From positions 5,563,501 through 5,627,500 of the forward strand of contig NZ_JACHIW010000001.1 in assembly GCF_014203395.1 (NCBI RefSeq): a DNA stretch of 64,000 nucleotides, read 5' to 3'. Below, one piece after another: positions 1-8,399 of this stretch (the stretch's first letter is position 1; each line of letters opens with the position of its first letter). The translations under genes were made by a program, and so were the position numbers. The notes beneath the pieces are model-generated. The model saw nothing but the letters and a program-made list of their open reading frames with translations, was not told the DNA's origin and did no database searches. The stretch is from Saccharopolyspora phatthalungensis. Lineage in GTDB: Bacteria; Actinomycetota; Actinomycetes; Mycobacteriales; Pseudonocardiaceae.

Positions 1-546
1 ATCCGGTGGAACGTGCCTGACATCGGGGCGTTCCTGCGCTCGTTTCCCGGATACACGCTTTCCGACGCGGGTGCCGCGCTGCTGCTGACGGCGGGGCGAG
101 CCGGGGTGCTCGGCAGCGGGTTCAGCGCCGACTCCTCCCAGTGGGACGTGGGCACCCTGCCGTGCGGGGGTTCGGCGCATCCACGTGATCCCGAGTACAG
201 CTACTTCGCGATGGACGGCGGGCGGCTGAAGTCGGCCTTCCTGCGGTTGGGTACCGGCGTGCTGGACGAGACGCTGGACCGTCTCGGGCTCGGTTGGCAC
301 GACTTCGCCGCCGTGTGCGTGCACCAGGTTTCGCTGCCGTACCTCCATGTTTTCGCCGAGCGGGCCGGGGTTCCGGCCGACAAGCTCGTGGTGACGATCC
401 GGGAGCAAGGCAACGTGGCGTCGGCGAGCCTGCCGTTGCAGCTGGCCGTCGCGCAGCAGCTGGGGCGTTGCGGGCCGGGGGATCTGGTGGCGTTGGTGGG
501 CTTGGCCGGCGGGGTCAGCCTCGGGATCGTGGTCATCCGGCTCTGA
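1..546 (+). CDS. 3-oxoacyl-ACP synthase III (KAS III) family protein, 3' part
   Basis: The reading frame is open from base 1, so the 5' end lies outside the window and 181 residues of the C-terminal half are visible. KAS III enzymes condense an acyl-CoA starter with malonyl-ACP, or act as acyltransferases in secondary metabolism. Two of the three catalytic elements can be read: the His in VCVHQVSLPY, corresponding to the FabH HQAN motif, and the Asn in EQGNVASASLP, corresponding to the FabH GNTSAAS motif. The Cys nucleophile would lie upstream of the window. The FabH-typical DAGAALLL segment is also present. The HQVS variant suggests a KAS III-like paralogue rather than housekeeping FabH. No partner genes are visible, so the substrate cannot be given. 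Confidence 0.8.
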   Translation: MRWNVPDIGAFLRSFPGYTLSDAGAALLLTAGRAGVLGSGFSADSSQWDVGTLPCGGSAHPRDPEYSYFAMDGGRLKSAFLRLGTGVLDETLDRLGLGWHDFAAVCVHQVSLPYLHVFAERAGVPADKLVVTIREQGNVASASLPLQLAVAQQLGRCGPGDLVALVGLAGGVSLGIVVIRL

Positions 547-853
547 CCCGGCCGCAGGCGGTGGTGCCCGCCGACCGGCATCGCCGCGACGATGGAAGTG
601 CTTGCCGCGCAACGGTTTTCAGGTTTCGGCCTGGTCGTCGTCGATCGAGGTGCCGCCGACTCCGCCCGGATCCAGCGCTGGCCGGCTCGACCACGGCAAC
701 CACGCCAAACGACTGCGCAACCCGGGCGCTGCCGTGTTTTCGCTGTTCAGCGAGTTCCGGGGGCACGTGATCAAGCCAACGGCTCAACTGGCCGGAAGCC
801 GCGTACCCTGGACCGGCAGCACCTGAGGTCAGAACGGGAAGCAGGGGAGTGCG
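547..853. other. Intergenic stretch, no gene recognised
   Basis: About 300 bases between the KAS III-like gene and the GlsB-type gene. Open frames here are arginine-rich out-of-frame translations with no family resemblance. A likely ribosome binding site (CAGGGGAGTGCG) lies just before the GTG at 854. I saw no clear terminator or operator. Confidence 0.5.
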
Positions 854-1126
854 GTGTTCTTAACAATCCTCGGTTGGATCGTGTTCGGCCTGATCGCCGG
901 ATTCATTGCCCGAGCCATCGTCCCGGGCAAGGACGACATCGGCCTGATCAGGACGATCCTGCTCGGCATCGCGGGTTCGGTGGTGGGCGGATTCCTGTTC
1001 GGTCTGTTCACGGTCGGCATCCGGACCTTCCAGCCGGCGGGCTGGATCGGCTCGATCATCGGCGCGGTGATCGTCCTGGTCGTCTACAACCAGATCACCG
1101 GCCGCAAGCGGCGCCTGCGCCGCTGA
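854..1126 (+). CDS. GlsB/YeaQ/YmgE family (transglycosylase-associated) membrane protein
   Basis: A 90-residue integral membrane protein of the family named after YeaQ and YmgE. These are small proteins with about three hydrophobic helices, often stress-induced, whose function is poorly defined despite the name. Three hydrophobic segments can be read: residues about 3-22 (ILGWIVFGLIAGFIAR), about 33-52 with the Gly-rich LLGIAGSVVGG typical of the family, and about 65-80 (IGSIIGAVIVLVVYN). The tail is basic (GRKRRLRR). The start is GTG, 6 bases after a GGGGAG ribosome binding site. The gene stands alone, and length and composition match the family well. Confidence 0.85.
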   Translation: MFLTILGWIVFGLIAGFIARAIVPGKDDIGLIRTILLGIAGSVVGGFLFGLFTVGIRTFQPAGWIGSIIGAVIVLVVYNQITGRKRRLRR

Positions 1127-1222
1127 CCACGGCCGTGAGCCCGCGGTTGTGCGCGGGGCCGTGAGTCATTTGGGCAGCCGTAGCTGCTCAAGAGACTCGC
1201 GGCCCCGTTCGCGTCTAGAGCA

Positions 1223-2032
1223 TCAGGGCTTGCGGCCGACCCCGGCCATGCCGGTGAACCTCTCGGGGTGCTCGCCGACATCGGTCGCGGCGGCGGGCCG
1301 CCACTGCGGAAGGTGCACGACACCCGGCTCCACCAGTTCGAATCCCTCGAAGAAGGACTTGATCGCGGCGCGAGGGCGCATGGTCAGCGGGGTGGACGTG
1401 CGCTCCCGGTAGAGGTTGGCGTGCGACGGTGCCACATCGGGCCGGCCCTCGTCAGTGGCGTGCGAGAGGATCAGGAAGCTGCCCGATGCGAGCGCGTCCC
1501 GGTACCGGCAGACGATCTTGTACGGCTGGGCCTCGTCGCCGACGAAGTGCAGTACCGCGACCATCATCAGGGCCACCGGCTGGCTGAGGTCTAGCAGCTC
1601 CGCGACCTCCGGGGCACCGAGCACCTGGTCCGGGTCCCGCAGGTCGGCGCGGACAATGGTGGCGTCCGGGTTGACCCGTAACAGGTTCTTGCTGTAGGCG
1701 ACCGCGACCGGGTCGGTGTCCACGTAGACCACGCGAGTGCCCGGCGCTTCCTGCTGGGCGACCTCGTGCACGTTGCCGACCGTGGGGATGCCCGAGCCGA
1801 GGTCGAGGAACTGGCGAATGCCCTGGCCGACGCAGTACTGCACGGCCCGGCGCAGGAAGCCCCGGTTGGCCTGCATGATCAGCGGCAGCTCCGGCCACAT
1901 CCGGATTGCGTCTTCGGCCATCTGCCGGTCGATCGCGAAGTTGTGGTCGCCGCCGAGATAATAGTCGTAGACCCGGGCCGCGTTGGGCTTGTCCAGGTCG
2001 ATGTTCTCCGGTTCCGACGGCAGGTCCGACAT
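1223..2032 (-). CDS. SAM-dependent methyltransferase, DUF574 family
   Basis: A 269-residue protein of the actinobacterial DUF574 (PF04672) group, Rossmann-fold methyltransferases found in many copies in streptomycetes and relatives. The family signature is clear: an N-terminal DKPNAARVYDYYLGGDHNF segment, the SAM-binding FLDLGSGIPTVGNVHEVAQ, then VVYVDTDPVAVAYS. The start ATG is preceded by a strong GAGGAGGAACGG ribosome binding site. The gene stands alone and its substrate is unknown. In this family the genes often accompany DUF397/XRE-type regulatory genes, but the nearest DUF397 genes here are 21 kb away. Confidence 0.9.
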   Translation of the reverse strand: MSDLPSEPENIDLDKPNAARVYDYYLGGDHNFAIDRQMAEDAIRMWPELPLIMQANRGFLRRAVQYCVGQGIRQFLDLGSGIPTVGNVHEVAQQEAPGTRVVYVDTDPVAVAYSKNLLRVNPDATIVRADLRDPDQVLGAPEVAELLDLSQPVALMMVAVLHFVGDEAQPYKIVCRYRDALASGSFLILSHATDEGRPDVAPSHANLYRERTSTPLTMRPRAAIKSFFEGFELVEPGVVHLPQWRPAAATDVGEHPERFTGMAGVGRKP

Positions 2033-2125
2033 CCGTTCCTCCTCACGGCTGGGCGATGCTTTCCATCACCCAGCCGTGATGTTAATCCTGTCCGTTATGT
2101 CGTGCCCCGGAGGTCGGCCACCCGA

Positions 2126-3388
2126 TTACGCGACGGACTCGGCTTCGTTGCCGAGCTTGACTACCACGCCGAGGGCCAGCAGGGCGACCGCCGCGCCGCC
2201 GGTCATGGTGATCGCCATCGCCGGTCCGTCGTTGCCGAGGAGACCGACCAGCGGCGCGATCAGTGCGCCGAGGCCGAACTGCGCGGCACCCAGCAGCGCG
2301 GCGGCGGTTCCGGCGGCCTCGCCGTGCCGGGACAGCGCGAGCGCCGGGGCGTTCGGCAGCACGAAGCCCATCGCCCCCAGCACCAGCCACAGCGGGATGA
2401 TGAACCCGTACAGGCCGCCGGTTCCGCTGGTCGTCAGCGCCGTGAGTACCAGGCCGGCGAGCGTCGCCGCCACCAGCGCGCCAGTGACGATCTGCCTGGG
2501 CGTGTACCGGTTGAGCAGCACGACGTTGAGCTGCGAGGCACCGATCAGCGCCACCGCTCCGATGCCGAAGACCAGCCCGAACGCCTGCTGGTTCAGGCCG
2601 TACTGCTCCTGCAGCACGAACGACGACCCGGCGATGTAGGAGAACAGCGCCGACATGGCCAGCGCCGCCACGATCGCTAGCAGCACGAAGTTACGGTCGG
2701 TGAGCAGGGACAGGTAGGTGCGCAGTACCGGGCGGAACTCCGCCGCCTGGCGGCGTTCCGGCGGCAGCGACTCCTTCAGCGCGAAGATGGCGACGACCAG
2801 CAGGACCGTGCCGAGGATCGCCAGCGCGCCGAACACGCCGCGCCACGACCCGGCCAACAGGATGGCACCGCCCAGCGTCGGGGCGAGGATCGGCGCCACA
2901 CCCATCACCAGCATCAGCCGGGACAGCGCGGTAGCCGCCGCGCGCCCGCTGAACAGGTCGCGGACCACGGCCAGCGCGACGACCATGGTCGCGGCCGCGC
3001 CGACGCCTTGCAGCGCGCGCAGCGTGCCCAGCACGGCGACGTTCGGCGCAACGAGGCACGCCACCGACGCCACGATGTGCAAGGCGGTTCCGCCGATCAG
3101 CGGAATCCGCCGACCGACGATGTCGGAGAACGGGCCGATCAGCAGTTGGCCCAGTCCGAGCCCGAGCAGTGTGCCGGTGAGGGTCAGCTGCACAGTGGAC
3201 GCGGAGGCTTGCAGGTCGTTGCCGATTGCCGGCAGGGCCGGCAAGTACATGTCGATGGTCAGGGGCCCGAGGGCGATGAGCGCCCCCAGCACGACGATTA
3301 CCCGCAACCGGTCGAGTCCGGTTGGCTCATCGGTCACCGGTTGCGCACGGTGTGCCTCCGATGGGCTGTGCACCGCAACGTTGTCCAT
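2126..3388 (-). CDS. Bcr/CflA family multidrug efflux MFS transporter
   Basis: A 420-residue inner-membrane transporter with about 12 hydrophobic helices, the usual size for proton-driven Bcr/CflA drug exporters (DHA1 group). The family motifs are visible: DMYLPALPAIGNDLQAS at the end of the first helix, QLLIGPFSDIVGRRIPL corresponding to MFS motif A, and LRALQGVGAAA. The start ATG follows GAAAGGTAACG. A long imperfect palindrome lies about 170 bases upstream (3561-3587) and may be the operator of an unseen regulator. No TetR or MarR gene adjoins it. Substrate unknown. Confidence 0.9.
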   Translation of the reverse strand: MDNVAVHSPSEAHRAQPVTDEPTGLDRLRVIVVLGALIALGPLTIDMYLPALPAIGNDLQASASTVQLTLTGTLLGLGLGQLLIGPFSDIVGRRIPLIGGTALHIVASVACLVAPNVAVLGTLRALQGVGAAATMVVALAVVRDLFSGRAAATALSRLMLVMGVAPILAPTLGGAILLAGSWRGVFGALAILGTVLLVVAIFALKESLPPERRQAAEFRPVLRTYLSLLTDRNFVLLAIVAALAMSALFSYIAGSSFVLQEQYGLNQQAFGLVFGIGAVALIGASQLNVVLLNRYTPRQIVTGALVAATLAGLVLTALTTSGTGGLYGFIIPLWLVLGAMGFVLPNAPALALSRHGEAAGTAAALLGAAQFGLGALIAPLVGLLGNDGPAMAITMTGGAAVALLALGVVVKLGNEAESVA

Positions 3389-3560
3389 CGTTACCTTTCG
3401 AATTCACCGCGCGGGTGAGTGGAAGATTCTGACTCGGGCTTCAGCGATGGACTCGATCGTTTTGTTCCCCGCTCGGCGATGAACGTGCTGTGATGCGGGA
3501 TACATCGGTCCGGAACCCATTGCTCCAGGCGGTGTTTCGCAAGGGTTACGTTCGCGTTGC

Positions 3561-3587
3561 GTTAACTATCCATTATGGACACTTAAC
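3561..3587. promoter_or_regulatory. 27-bp imperfect palindrome upstream of the Bcr/CflA gene
   Basis: The half-sites are GTTAACTATCCAT and, on the other strand, GTTAAGTGTCCAT. They match at 11 of 13 positions around a single central base. The site lies in an AT-rich pocket between the divergent end of the MFS promoter region and the repeat at 3625. Length, symmetry and position fit the operator of a dimeric helix-turn-helix repressor. The cognate regulator is not next to it. Confidence 0.55.
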
Positions 3588-3624
3588 AACCTGTTCGGAA
3601 AATGTCAACCGAATTTCCACCGAG

Positions 3625-3670
3625 GGCGATTTCAATGGAAATCGGCGTGCTGGTTTCCATTGAAATCGCC
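3625..3670. repeat. Dispersed palindromic repeat, copy 1
   Basis: Perfect 17-base arms GGCGATTTCAATGGAAA and TTTCCATTGAAATCGCC around a 12-base spacer. It lies just past the 3' end of the DUF305 gene. Related copies occur at 23580, 37591 and 52914, and a half copy lies at 23235. It might act as a terminator-like or REP-like element, but there is no T-run after the hairpin. Confidence 0.8.
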
Positions 3671-3690
3671 GCACGATCCACAGTGGTCGG

Positions 3691-4347
3691 TCAGCCTTGG
3701 GCGAGCAGTCCGCGCATGGTGTCGATCTCGGCCTGCTGCGCGTCGATGATCTGCTTCGCCAGCTGCTTCGCGGCCGGGAACTGGCCGGAGCCTAGCTCGG
3801 TCTGCGCCATTGCGACCGCGCCCTCGTGGTGTTTGATCATCAGCGACAGGAACTGCCGATCGAACTCCGCGCCCCGAGCCTGGTCGAGCTGCTTCATCTC
3901 GGCGTCGGACATCATGCCCCCCATGCCGCCGTGATCCATGCGGCCATGATCCATGCCGCCGTGATCCATGCCGCCGTGATCCATGCCGCCGTGATCCATG
4001 CCGCCGGGGGCCATGCCCCAGTCCCGCAGCCAGCCGGTGAGCGTCTCGATCTCCGGGCCCTGTGCGGCCTCGATCTGGCGGGCCAGGTTCCGGACCGCCT
4101 CCGACTGCGCCCGCTCCGGCACCAGTCGCGCCATCTCGATGGCCTGCTGGTGGTGCGGGATCATGCCCTGGGCGAAGGCGACGTCGGCCGCGTTGTTGGA
4201 TGCCTGCGGGCTGGCATCCGGCTGGGCCGCGCTGGTCGGCATTCCGTGCCCCGGCATGGTGCTCATCCCGTCGTCGCCGCAACCGGCCAGGATGGCCGCA
4301 GCGGCGAGCGCGCCGATCGTGGCGGTTAGCACGCGTGTGTGTTTCAT
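3691..4347 (-). CDS. DUF305 copper-associated lipoprotein with Met/His repeat
   Basis: A 218-residue secreted lipoprotein. A signal peptide (residues 1-22) ends in the lipobox LAGC. The mature part has the duplicated DUF305 ferritin-like four-helix pattern, MIPHHQQAIEMA and MIKHHEGAVAMA. DUF305 proteins are commonly encoded beside copper resistance genes and probably bind metal through Met and His. Between the two halves a linker repeats the pentapeptide GGMDH five times, encoded by 15-bp DNA repeats. The gene is the last of a CsoR-headed minus-strand series (CsoR, DUF6153 protein, DUF305). Extracytoplasmic copper binding is inferred from this context and from composition. Confidence 0.88.
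   Translation of the reverse strand: MKHTRVLTATIGALAAAAILAGCGDDGMSTMPGHGMPTSAAQPDASPQASNNAADVAFAQGMIPHHQQAIEMARLVPERAQSEAVRNLARQIEAAQGPEIETLTGWLRDWGMAPGGMDHGGMDHGGMDHGGMDHGRMDHGGMGGMMSDAEMKQLDQARGAEFDRQFLSLMIKHHEGAVAMAQTELGSGQFPAAKQLAKQIIDAQQAEIDTMRGLLAQG
3921..4010. repeat. 15-bp tandem repeat inside the DUF305 gene
   Basis: Six in-frame units of CCATGCCGCCGTGAT. The second unit has three substitutions and the last has diverged in its final third. The repeat encodes the Met/His/Gly linker. The near identity of units 3 to 5 points to recent expansion, so copy number may differ between strains and change the number of candidate metal ligands. Confidence 0.9.
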
Positions 4348-4425
4348 GGTGTTGTCCTCGTCTTTCGTGAGCTGAATCAGGCAGGCGGGATCGCGCCACG
4401 GGATCCGTGGCCGATCAGTTGCCTG

Positions 4426-4788
4426 TCAGCGCCGAAGCACGCACAACACCGCGAGCCGGCGGGGTACCGGGGTAGGCGGTCGGAAGCGGTCGAGCGCCGT
4501 CCGCGCGAGCAGTCCCGGCAGCTCGGCGAATCCGCTGGCGATGCGGCGCAGGAAGGGGAGCAGGAGCGCAAAGAACCCGGCGATGATCGCCAAGCACAGG
4601 TGCAGCAGGCCGTGGTCCGGCGCGGGGGGCGGTTCGCCGTGGTCGGGCGTCGGCATGGCGGCCGTGGCGACCGCTGCCGGTGCATGGTGGGCGTGGTCGT
4701 GCTGTGCTGGCACGTGGTGCATCAGCACCACGCACAGGGCGAGGACCACCAGCAGCCCCCACCGCATCAGCTCCGACCGGATTCGCAC
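4426..4788 (-). CDS. DUF6153-like small His-rich membrane protein
   Basis: A 120-residue protein with a hydrophobic N-terminal helix (LLVVLALCVVLMHHV), a His-rich external stretch (HHVPAQHDHAHH, then TPDHGEPPPAPDHG) and a second helix (LLHLCLAIIAGFFALLLPFL) followed by a basic tail. This layout matches the actinobacterial DUF6153 family, which lacks a biochemical role. It sits between CsoR and the DUF305 lipoprotein, so copper handling at the membrane is a reasonable inference. The GTG start is preceded by TAGGAG. An alternative ATG lies seven codons inside. Confidence 0.7.
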   Translation of the reverse strand: MRIRSELMRWGLLVVLALCVVLMHHVPAQHDHAHHAPAAVATAAMPTPDHGEPPPAPDHGLLHLCLAIIAGFFALLLPFLRRIASGFAELPGLLARTALDRFRPPTPVPRRLAVLCVLRR

Positions 4789-4825
4789 GACTCCTACCGT
4801 ACCGGGGCTGGGTATACGGGGCAGG

Positions 4826-5107
4826 TCAGGACTTGACCAGCCGGGCGATCGCGTCGCTGGCCTCGCGGATCTTCTCGTCGGCCTGCTCGCCGCCCTCGGT
4901 CAGGGCCTCCGTCACGCAGTGTTTGAGGTGCTCGTCGAGCAGGCCGAGGGCCACCGACTGCAGGGCCTTGGTGGTGGCCGAGACCTGGGTGAGCACGTCA
5001 ATGCAGTACTCGTCGTTGTCGATCATCCGGGCCAGCCCGCGCACCTGGCCTTCGATCCGGCGGAGCCGCTTGGCGTAGTCGTCCTTGTTCTGGGCGTAGC
5101 CGTGCAT
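4826..5107 (-). CDS. csoR: CsoR-family copper-sensing transcriptional repressor
   Basis: A 93-residue all-helical repressor. The three Cu(I) ligands of the family are present as Cys35, His60 and Cys64 (EYCIDV, LDEHLKHC), so the protein should sense copper rather than nickel or formaldehyde. The N-terminal RLRRIEGQVRGL signature is intact. CsoR tetramers bind GC-rich operators and release DNA on binding Cu(I). A matching operator lies 32 bases upstream of the start. The gene probably leads an operon with the DUF6153 and DUF305 genes. No CopA-type ATPase or CopZ chaperone is adjacent, unlike classical csoR loci. Confidence 0.93.
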   Translation of the reverse strand: MHGYAQNKDDYAKRLRRIEGQVRGLARMIDNDEYCIDVLTQVSATTKALQSVALGLLDEHLKHCVTEALTEGGEQADEKIREASDAIARLVKS

Positions 5108-5138
5108 CGCGACCTCCTCGGGGATGTGCGAACCAGTC

Positions 5139-5158
5139 TATACCCCAGGGGGGTAATG
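5139..5158. promoter_or_regulatory. CsoR-type operator upstream of csoR
   Basis: The sequence TATACCCCAGGGGGGTAATG matches the known CsoR box, in which flanking TA steps surround a C-run and a G-run. It lies between the csoR start (5107) and the 3' end of the small membrane gene, as expected for autoregulation by copper. This is motif matching only. Confidence 0.75.
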
Positions 5159-5172
5159 CATTCAAGCGTCGC

Positions 5173-5403
5173 TCAGAGGAAGCCGTCCGGTTTGACCGGC
5201 TCTTTCGCGAACTCCGAGGCGTTTTGCTCGGCGCGCCGCAGCCACAGGACGCCGCCCAGCTGCACCAGCGCGGCGCCTCCGGTCAGCGCCGCCGCGATGA
5301 TCGCGAACGTCGGCCAGCCGTAGATGAAGCCCAGCACCACTGCGGCGACGAAGAAAAGCGATGTGCGCACCAGCAGCACGGTGAGCCGACTCTTGTTGAT
5401 CAC
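5173..5403 (-). CDS. Small two-helix membrane protein, unknown function
   Basis: A 76-residue protein with two hydrophobic segments, LLVRTSLFFVAAVVLGFIYG and FAIIAAALTGGAALVQLGGV, then a charged C-terminal tail. I do not recognise the family. GTG at 5403 is preferred because upstream in-frame sequence is not hydrophobic or conserved-looking, and a GGAAGG element lies upstream. The gene is upstream of, and co-directional with, csoR, but the CsoR operator lies between them, so it is probably not under that operator. Confidence 0.55.
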   Translation of the reverse strand: MINKSRLTVLLVRTSLFFVAAVVLGFIYGWPTFAIIAAALTGGAALVQLGGVLWLRRAEQNASEFAKEPVKPDGFL

Positions 5404-5652
5404 TCCGGGGCCTTCCTGCCGAAATCCGCACTCGCGAGTGTAGGTGCCCCGCAACGACCGGGTCCCGCACCACGTCGCGTGTTGACGGCCTCGGCTGCGA
5501 GGTCAGCCGCTTCAACGCCGACCGGCATGGTGAACTGTACGGATGCTTGCCCGGCCGGTCGGGCGCGCGTTGCTGGATTGGAGGCCGTCACGGTTTGCGT
5601 GATCTTGACGCTACCGTGGTCGGCGGATGCATCGGTGAGAGTGGGGTGAGCA

Positions 5653-7191
5653 GTGGTTGCGTTTCCGCGGATTCCGCGGGAGATGTTCGTTTTCACCACC
5701 ACCGAGCGTGCCGACCTGCACACCGCCGCGCTCTACGCGTTCGGGGAGGCCAACGAGCGGCTGGAGACCGCGCTGACCTTCGACGACGTGCATGCCCGGC
5801 TGCGGTCGGTCGGCTGGTTCGAGCCGGTCTCCGACGAGGAACTCGACGCCACGTTGTCCCGGTTGCGGCAATGGGGGCATGTCGACGTGGTGCAGAACCA
5901 CGCCGCGCACTACACCACCGCCGAGGACTACGAGCGCAAGAATCTTCAATATCTCCTCACCAAACGCGGCGAGGCGGCGTTCGAAGGAGTGCAGCACGCG
6001 CTGTCGGTCCTCGCCTCTAGCGGGGCGTTGCAGACCGCCGTGCTGGACGCGATCGCCGAGCGGCTCGGCGAGTTGCACAGCCTCATGGGGGCGGGAGTCG
6101 CGTCGAACCGCCGCATCTACACCACGCTGATGGAACTCGAAGGCCACCTCGACGCGCTGCGCACCAACACCAAGCAGTTCAACAGCGAACTGCAGCGGCT
6201 GCTGCGCGCGGATCAACCGGACTTGGCGACCTTCCAGGAGGTCAAGCGGGCCACCGTCGGATACCTGCAGGAGTTCGTGACGAACCTGGACCAGCGGCGG
6301 CACACGATCCGCGAGGCCGTCGCCCTGGTCGAGGACCAGGGCATCGATGCCCTGCACCAGCGCGCGATGGCCGGGGCCGAGCTCCCCAAATTGACCAGCG
6401 AGGATCCCGAGGCGGCGTGGCTGCGGCACCGGGCCGCGAAGTGGGCCGGGCTACGCAGCTGGTTCCGGCCCGTCGACGGTACGGCGCCCCGGGTGGACGA
6501 ACTGCAGGACATCGCCCGGCGCGCGATCGTGCAGTTGCTGCGCGCCCTGGAGCGGATGAGCGACGTGCGCCGCCGGTCCACCAGCGCGGCGGCGGATTTC
6601 CGCACCCTGGCGAAATGGTTTGCCGCCAGCCGCAGCGAACCCGAGGCGCACCAGTTGTTCAACGCGGCGTTCGGGATGTGGCCTGCCCGGCACGCACACC
6701 TCGCGCACGAGGACGCCGAGCTGATCTCAAGCGCCGAAAGCTGGGCGCAGGCACCCCCGGTGCCGATTTCACCGCTGCTGCGCACCAGTGGCCGCATCGA
6801 GCGGATCGCCCGCACCGGCAAGGTCCGCGACGTCGAGGAGGTGCGCCGCCTCCGCAGGGAGCGGGCCCGGCAGGAACGCGCCGAGCTGGAAGCCGCGTGG
6901 CGGCAGCTGGCCACCCCGGGCCCGGTGCGACTGTCCTGCATCGGGCGGCTGGACCACGCCAGCTTCCACCGGTTGCTGGAGCTGATCGGCCGCGCGTTGA
7001 TCGCCCGCCAGGACAGCGCCGGCGTGCGACGGGCGATGACCTCCGATGGGCGCGTGGAGATCACGCTGCGCAGCCCGCACGACGCGGCCACGGCCACGCT
7101 GCGCACGCCGCACGGGGTGTTCACCGGACCGGACTTCGTCGTGGACATCCGCACCACCGGCGCTCGGTCGCAGGCCGAGGAGGCACGATGA
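5653..7191 (+). CDS. jetA: Wadjet JetA-like protein (DUF2397 / TIGR02677 family)
   Basis: A 512-residue protein heading a four-gene operon. Its N-terminal winged-helix-like region (FVFTTTERADLHTAALYAFGEANERLETALTFDDV) and overall length match the DUF2397 family, the kleisin-like subunit of the Wadjet variety generally listed as type II. In Wadjet, JetA links the heads of the SMC-like JetC and, with JetB, forms a loop-extruding complex that recognises small circular plasmids for cleavage by JetD. The gene starts at GTG 5653 after GGGGTGA and overlaps jetB by four bases (ATGA). Family assignment rests on the whole operon: order, sizes and motifs of all four members agree. Confidence 0.85.
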   Translation: MVAFPRIPREMFVFTTTERADLHTAALYAFGEANERLETALTFDDVHARLRSVGWFEPVSDEELDATLSRLRQWGHVDVVQNHAAHYTTAEDYERKNLQYLLTKRGEAAFEGVQHALSVLASSGALQTAVLDAIAERLGELHSLMGAGVASNRRIYTTLMELEGHLDALRTNTKQFNSELQRLLRADQPDLATFQEVKRATVGYLQEFVTNLDQRRHTIREAVALVEDQGIDALHQRAMAGAELPKLTSEDPEAAWLRHRAAKWAGLRSWFRPVDGTAPRVDELQDIARRAIVQLLRALERMSDVRRRSTSAAADFRTLAKWFAASRSEPEAHQLFNAAFGMWPARHAHLAHEDAELISSAESWAQAPPVPISPLLRTSGRIERIARTGKVRDVEEVRRLRRERARQERAELEAAWRQLATPGPVRLSCIGRLDHASFHRLLELIGRALIARQDSAGVRRAMTSDGRVEITLRSPHDAATATLRTPHGVFTGPDFVVDIRTTGARSQAEEAR

Positions 7192-8399
7192 GCAACCTCA
7201 ACAACCAGCTGGTCAAGCAGGAAACGGCGGAAGTAGCCCGGGGAATCCGGCTGCTGCTGGCCAAGCCGCTGCTCACCGCGTCCACCGACGAGGACGCCTT
7301 CGACCTGGTGCGCCGCCGCCGCGATCCGATCACGCAGTGGTTCGACTACTACTGCGGCTGGCGGGCGTTCGTCGAGCCACGGCTTGGTTACGCGCGGCTG
7401 AGCAAGGTCACCGACCGCCCCGACTCGAGCCGCCCGGTCCGTCGGCTGCGCTCGTCGCGGGCACCGTTCGACCGCCGCCGCTACACGCTGCTGTGCGTGG
7501 CAGCCGCGGAACTGCTCACCACGCCGGTGACCACGATCGGACTGCTCGCGGACCGGATGGTGCAGGCCACCGCCGCAGAGCCGGAGCTGCCGACCTTCGA
7601 CCCCACCCGGCGCGACGAGCGGTCGGCCTACGTGGACTCGCTGAAGTGGCTGGAGCGCTGCGGCGCGATCCGTCCGGTGGACGGCAGTACCGAAAGCTAC
7701 CTGGACCACGCCGACGCCAAGGTGCTCTACCACGTCGACGCCACGCTGCTGGTGCGGTTGCTGGCGGCCCCGGTTCCGCCGTCCCGGCTGGCCGAGCCGG
7801 AACTCACCGCGCTGCTGGCCGAGAGCCGCTACGGCGATGCGGCCGACCCCGACGCGGCCGTGTCGGAGAATCAGCGCAACCTGTGGCTGCGGCATTCGGT
7901 CATGCGGCGGCTGATCGACGATCCGGTCGTGTACCGCGCGGAACTCACGCCGGCGCAGCTCGGCTACCTCGCCTCGCCGACCGGTCGGCGGATCATCACC
8001 CGCGGCATCGTGCAGGCGGGCTGCGTGCTGGAGGAGCGCTCCGACGGTTACCTGGTGGTCGATCCGGACGCGATCGCGACCGACACCAAGTTCCCGGACG
8101 ACGGCTCACACCCCAAAGTGTCCGCGCTGCTGTTGCTGGACAGGCTCAACGAGACCGGCGACTGGCTACCGGTCGGCGACCTGGCGCTCGTGGCCGCCGA
8201 ACTGCTCGACCGGTTCCGCTCCTGGGGCAAGGCATATCGCTCCGACGGCGGCGCGCAGCGGCTCGCCCAGGACGCGGTGGACATCCTCTGCGCTTTCGGC
8301 CTGGCCGAGCAGCGCGCCGACGGTGCGACCCGCTCGCTACCGGCCGCGGCTCGCTACGCCGTCGAGCGCATCCAGATCGACGAACCAGGACCTCGATGA
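7188..8399 (+). CDS. jetB: Wadjet JetB-like protein (DUF2398 / TIGR02678 family)
   Basis: A 403-residue protein starting MSNLNNQLVKQETAEVARGIRLLL, a family-typical opening for DUF2398 proteins. Later segments such as RDPITQWFDYYCGWRAFVEPRLGYARLSK and FDRRRYTLLCVAAAELL also fit. In Wadjet this is the KITE-type winged-helix subunit that binds the kleisin-like JetA. It is translationally coupled at both ends, with ATGA overlaps to jetA and jetC, so fixed stoichiometry is likely. No frameshift or internal stop was seen. Confidence 0.85.
   Translation: MSNLNNQLVKQETAEVARGIRLLLAKPLLTASTDEDAFDLVRRRRDPITQWFDYYCGWRAFVEPRLGYARLSKVTDRPDSSRPVRRLRSSRAPFDRRRYTLLCVAAAELLTTPVTTIGLLADRMVQATAAEPELPTFDPTRRDERSAYVDSLKWLERCGAIRPVDGSTESYLDHADAKVLYHVDATLLVRLLAAPVPPSRLAEPELTALLAESRYGDAADPDAAVSENQRNLWLRHSVMRRLIDDPVVYRAELTPAQLGYLASPTGRRIITRGIVQAGCVLEERSDGYLVVDPDAIATDTKFPDDGSHPKVSALLLLDRLNETGDWLPVGDLALVAAELLDRFRSWGKAYRSDGGAQRLAQDAVDILCAFGLAEQRADGATRSLPAAARYAVERIQIDEPGPR

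Noticed and set aside
3921..4010. Short tandem repeats as a CRISPR array
   Set aside because: The 15-bp units are contiguous, have no spacers and encode an in-frame Met/His linker.
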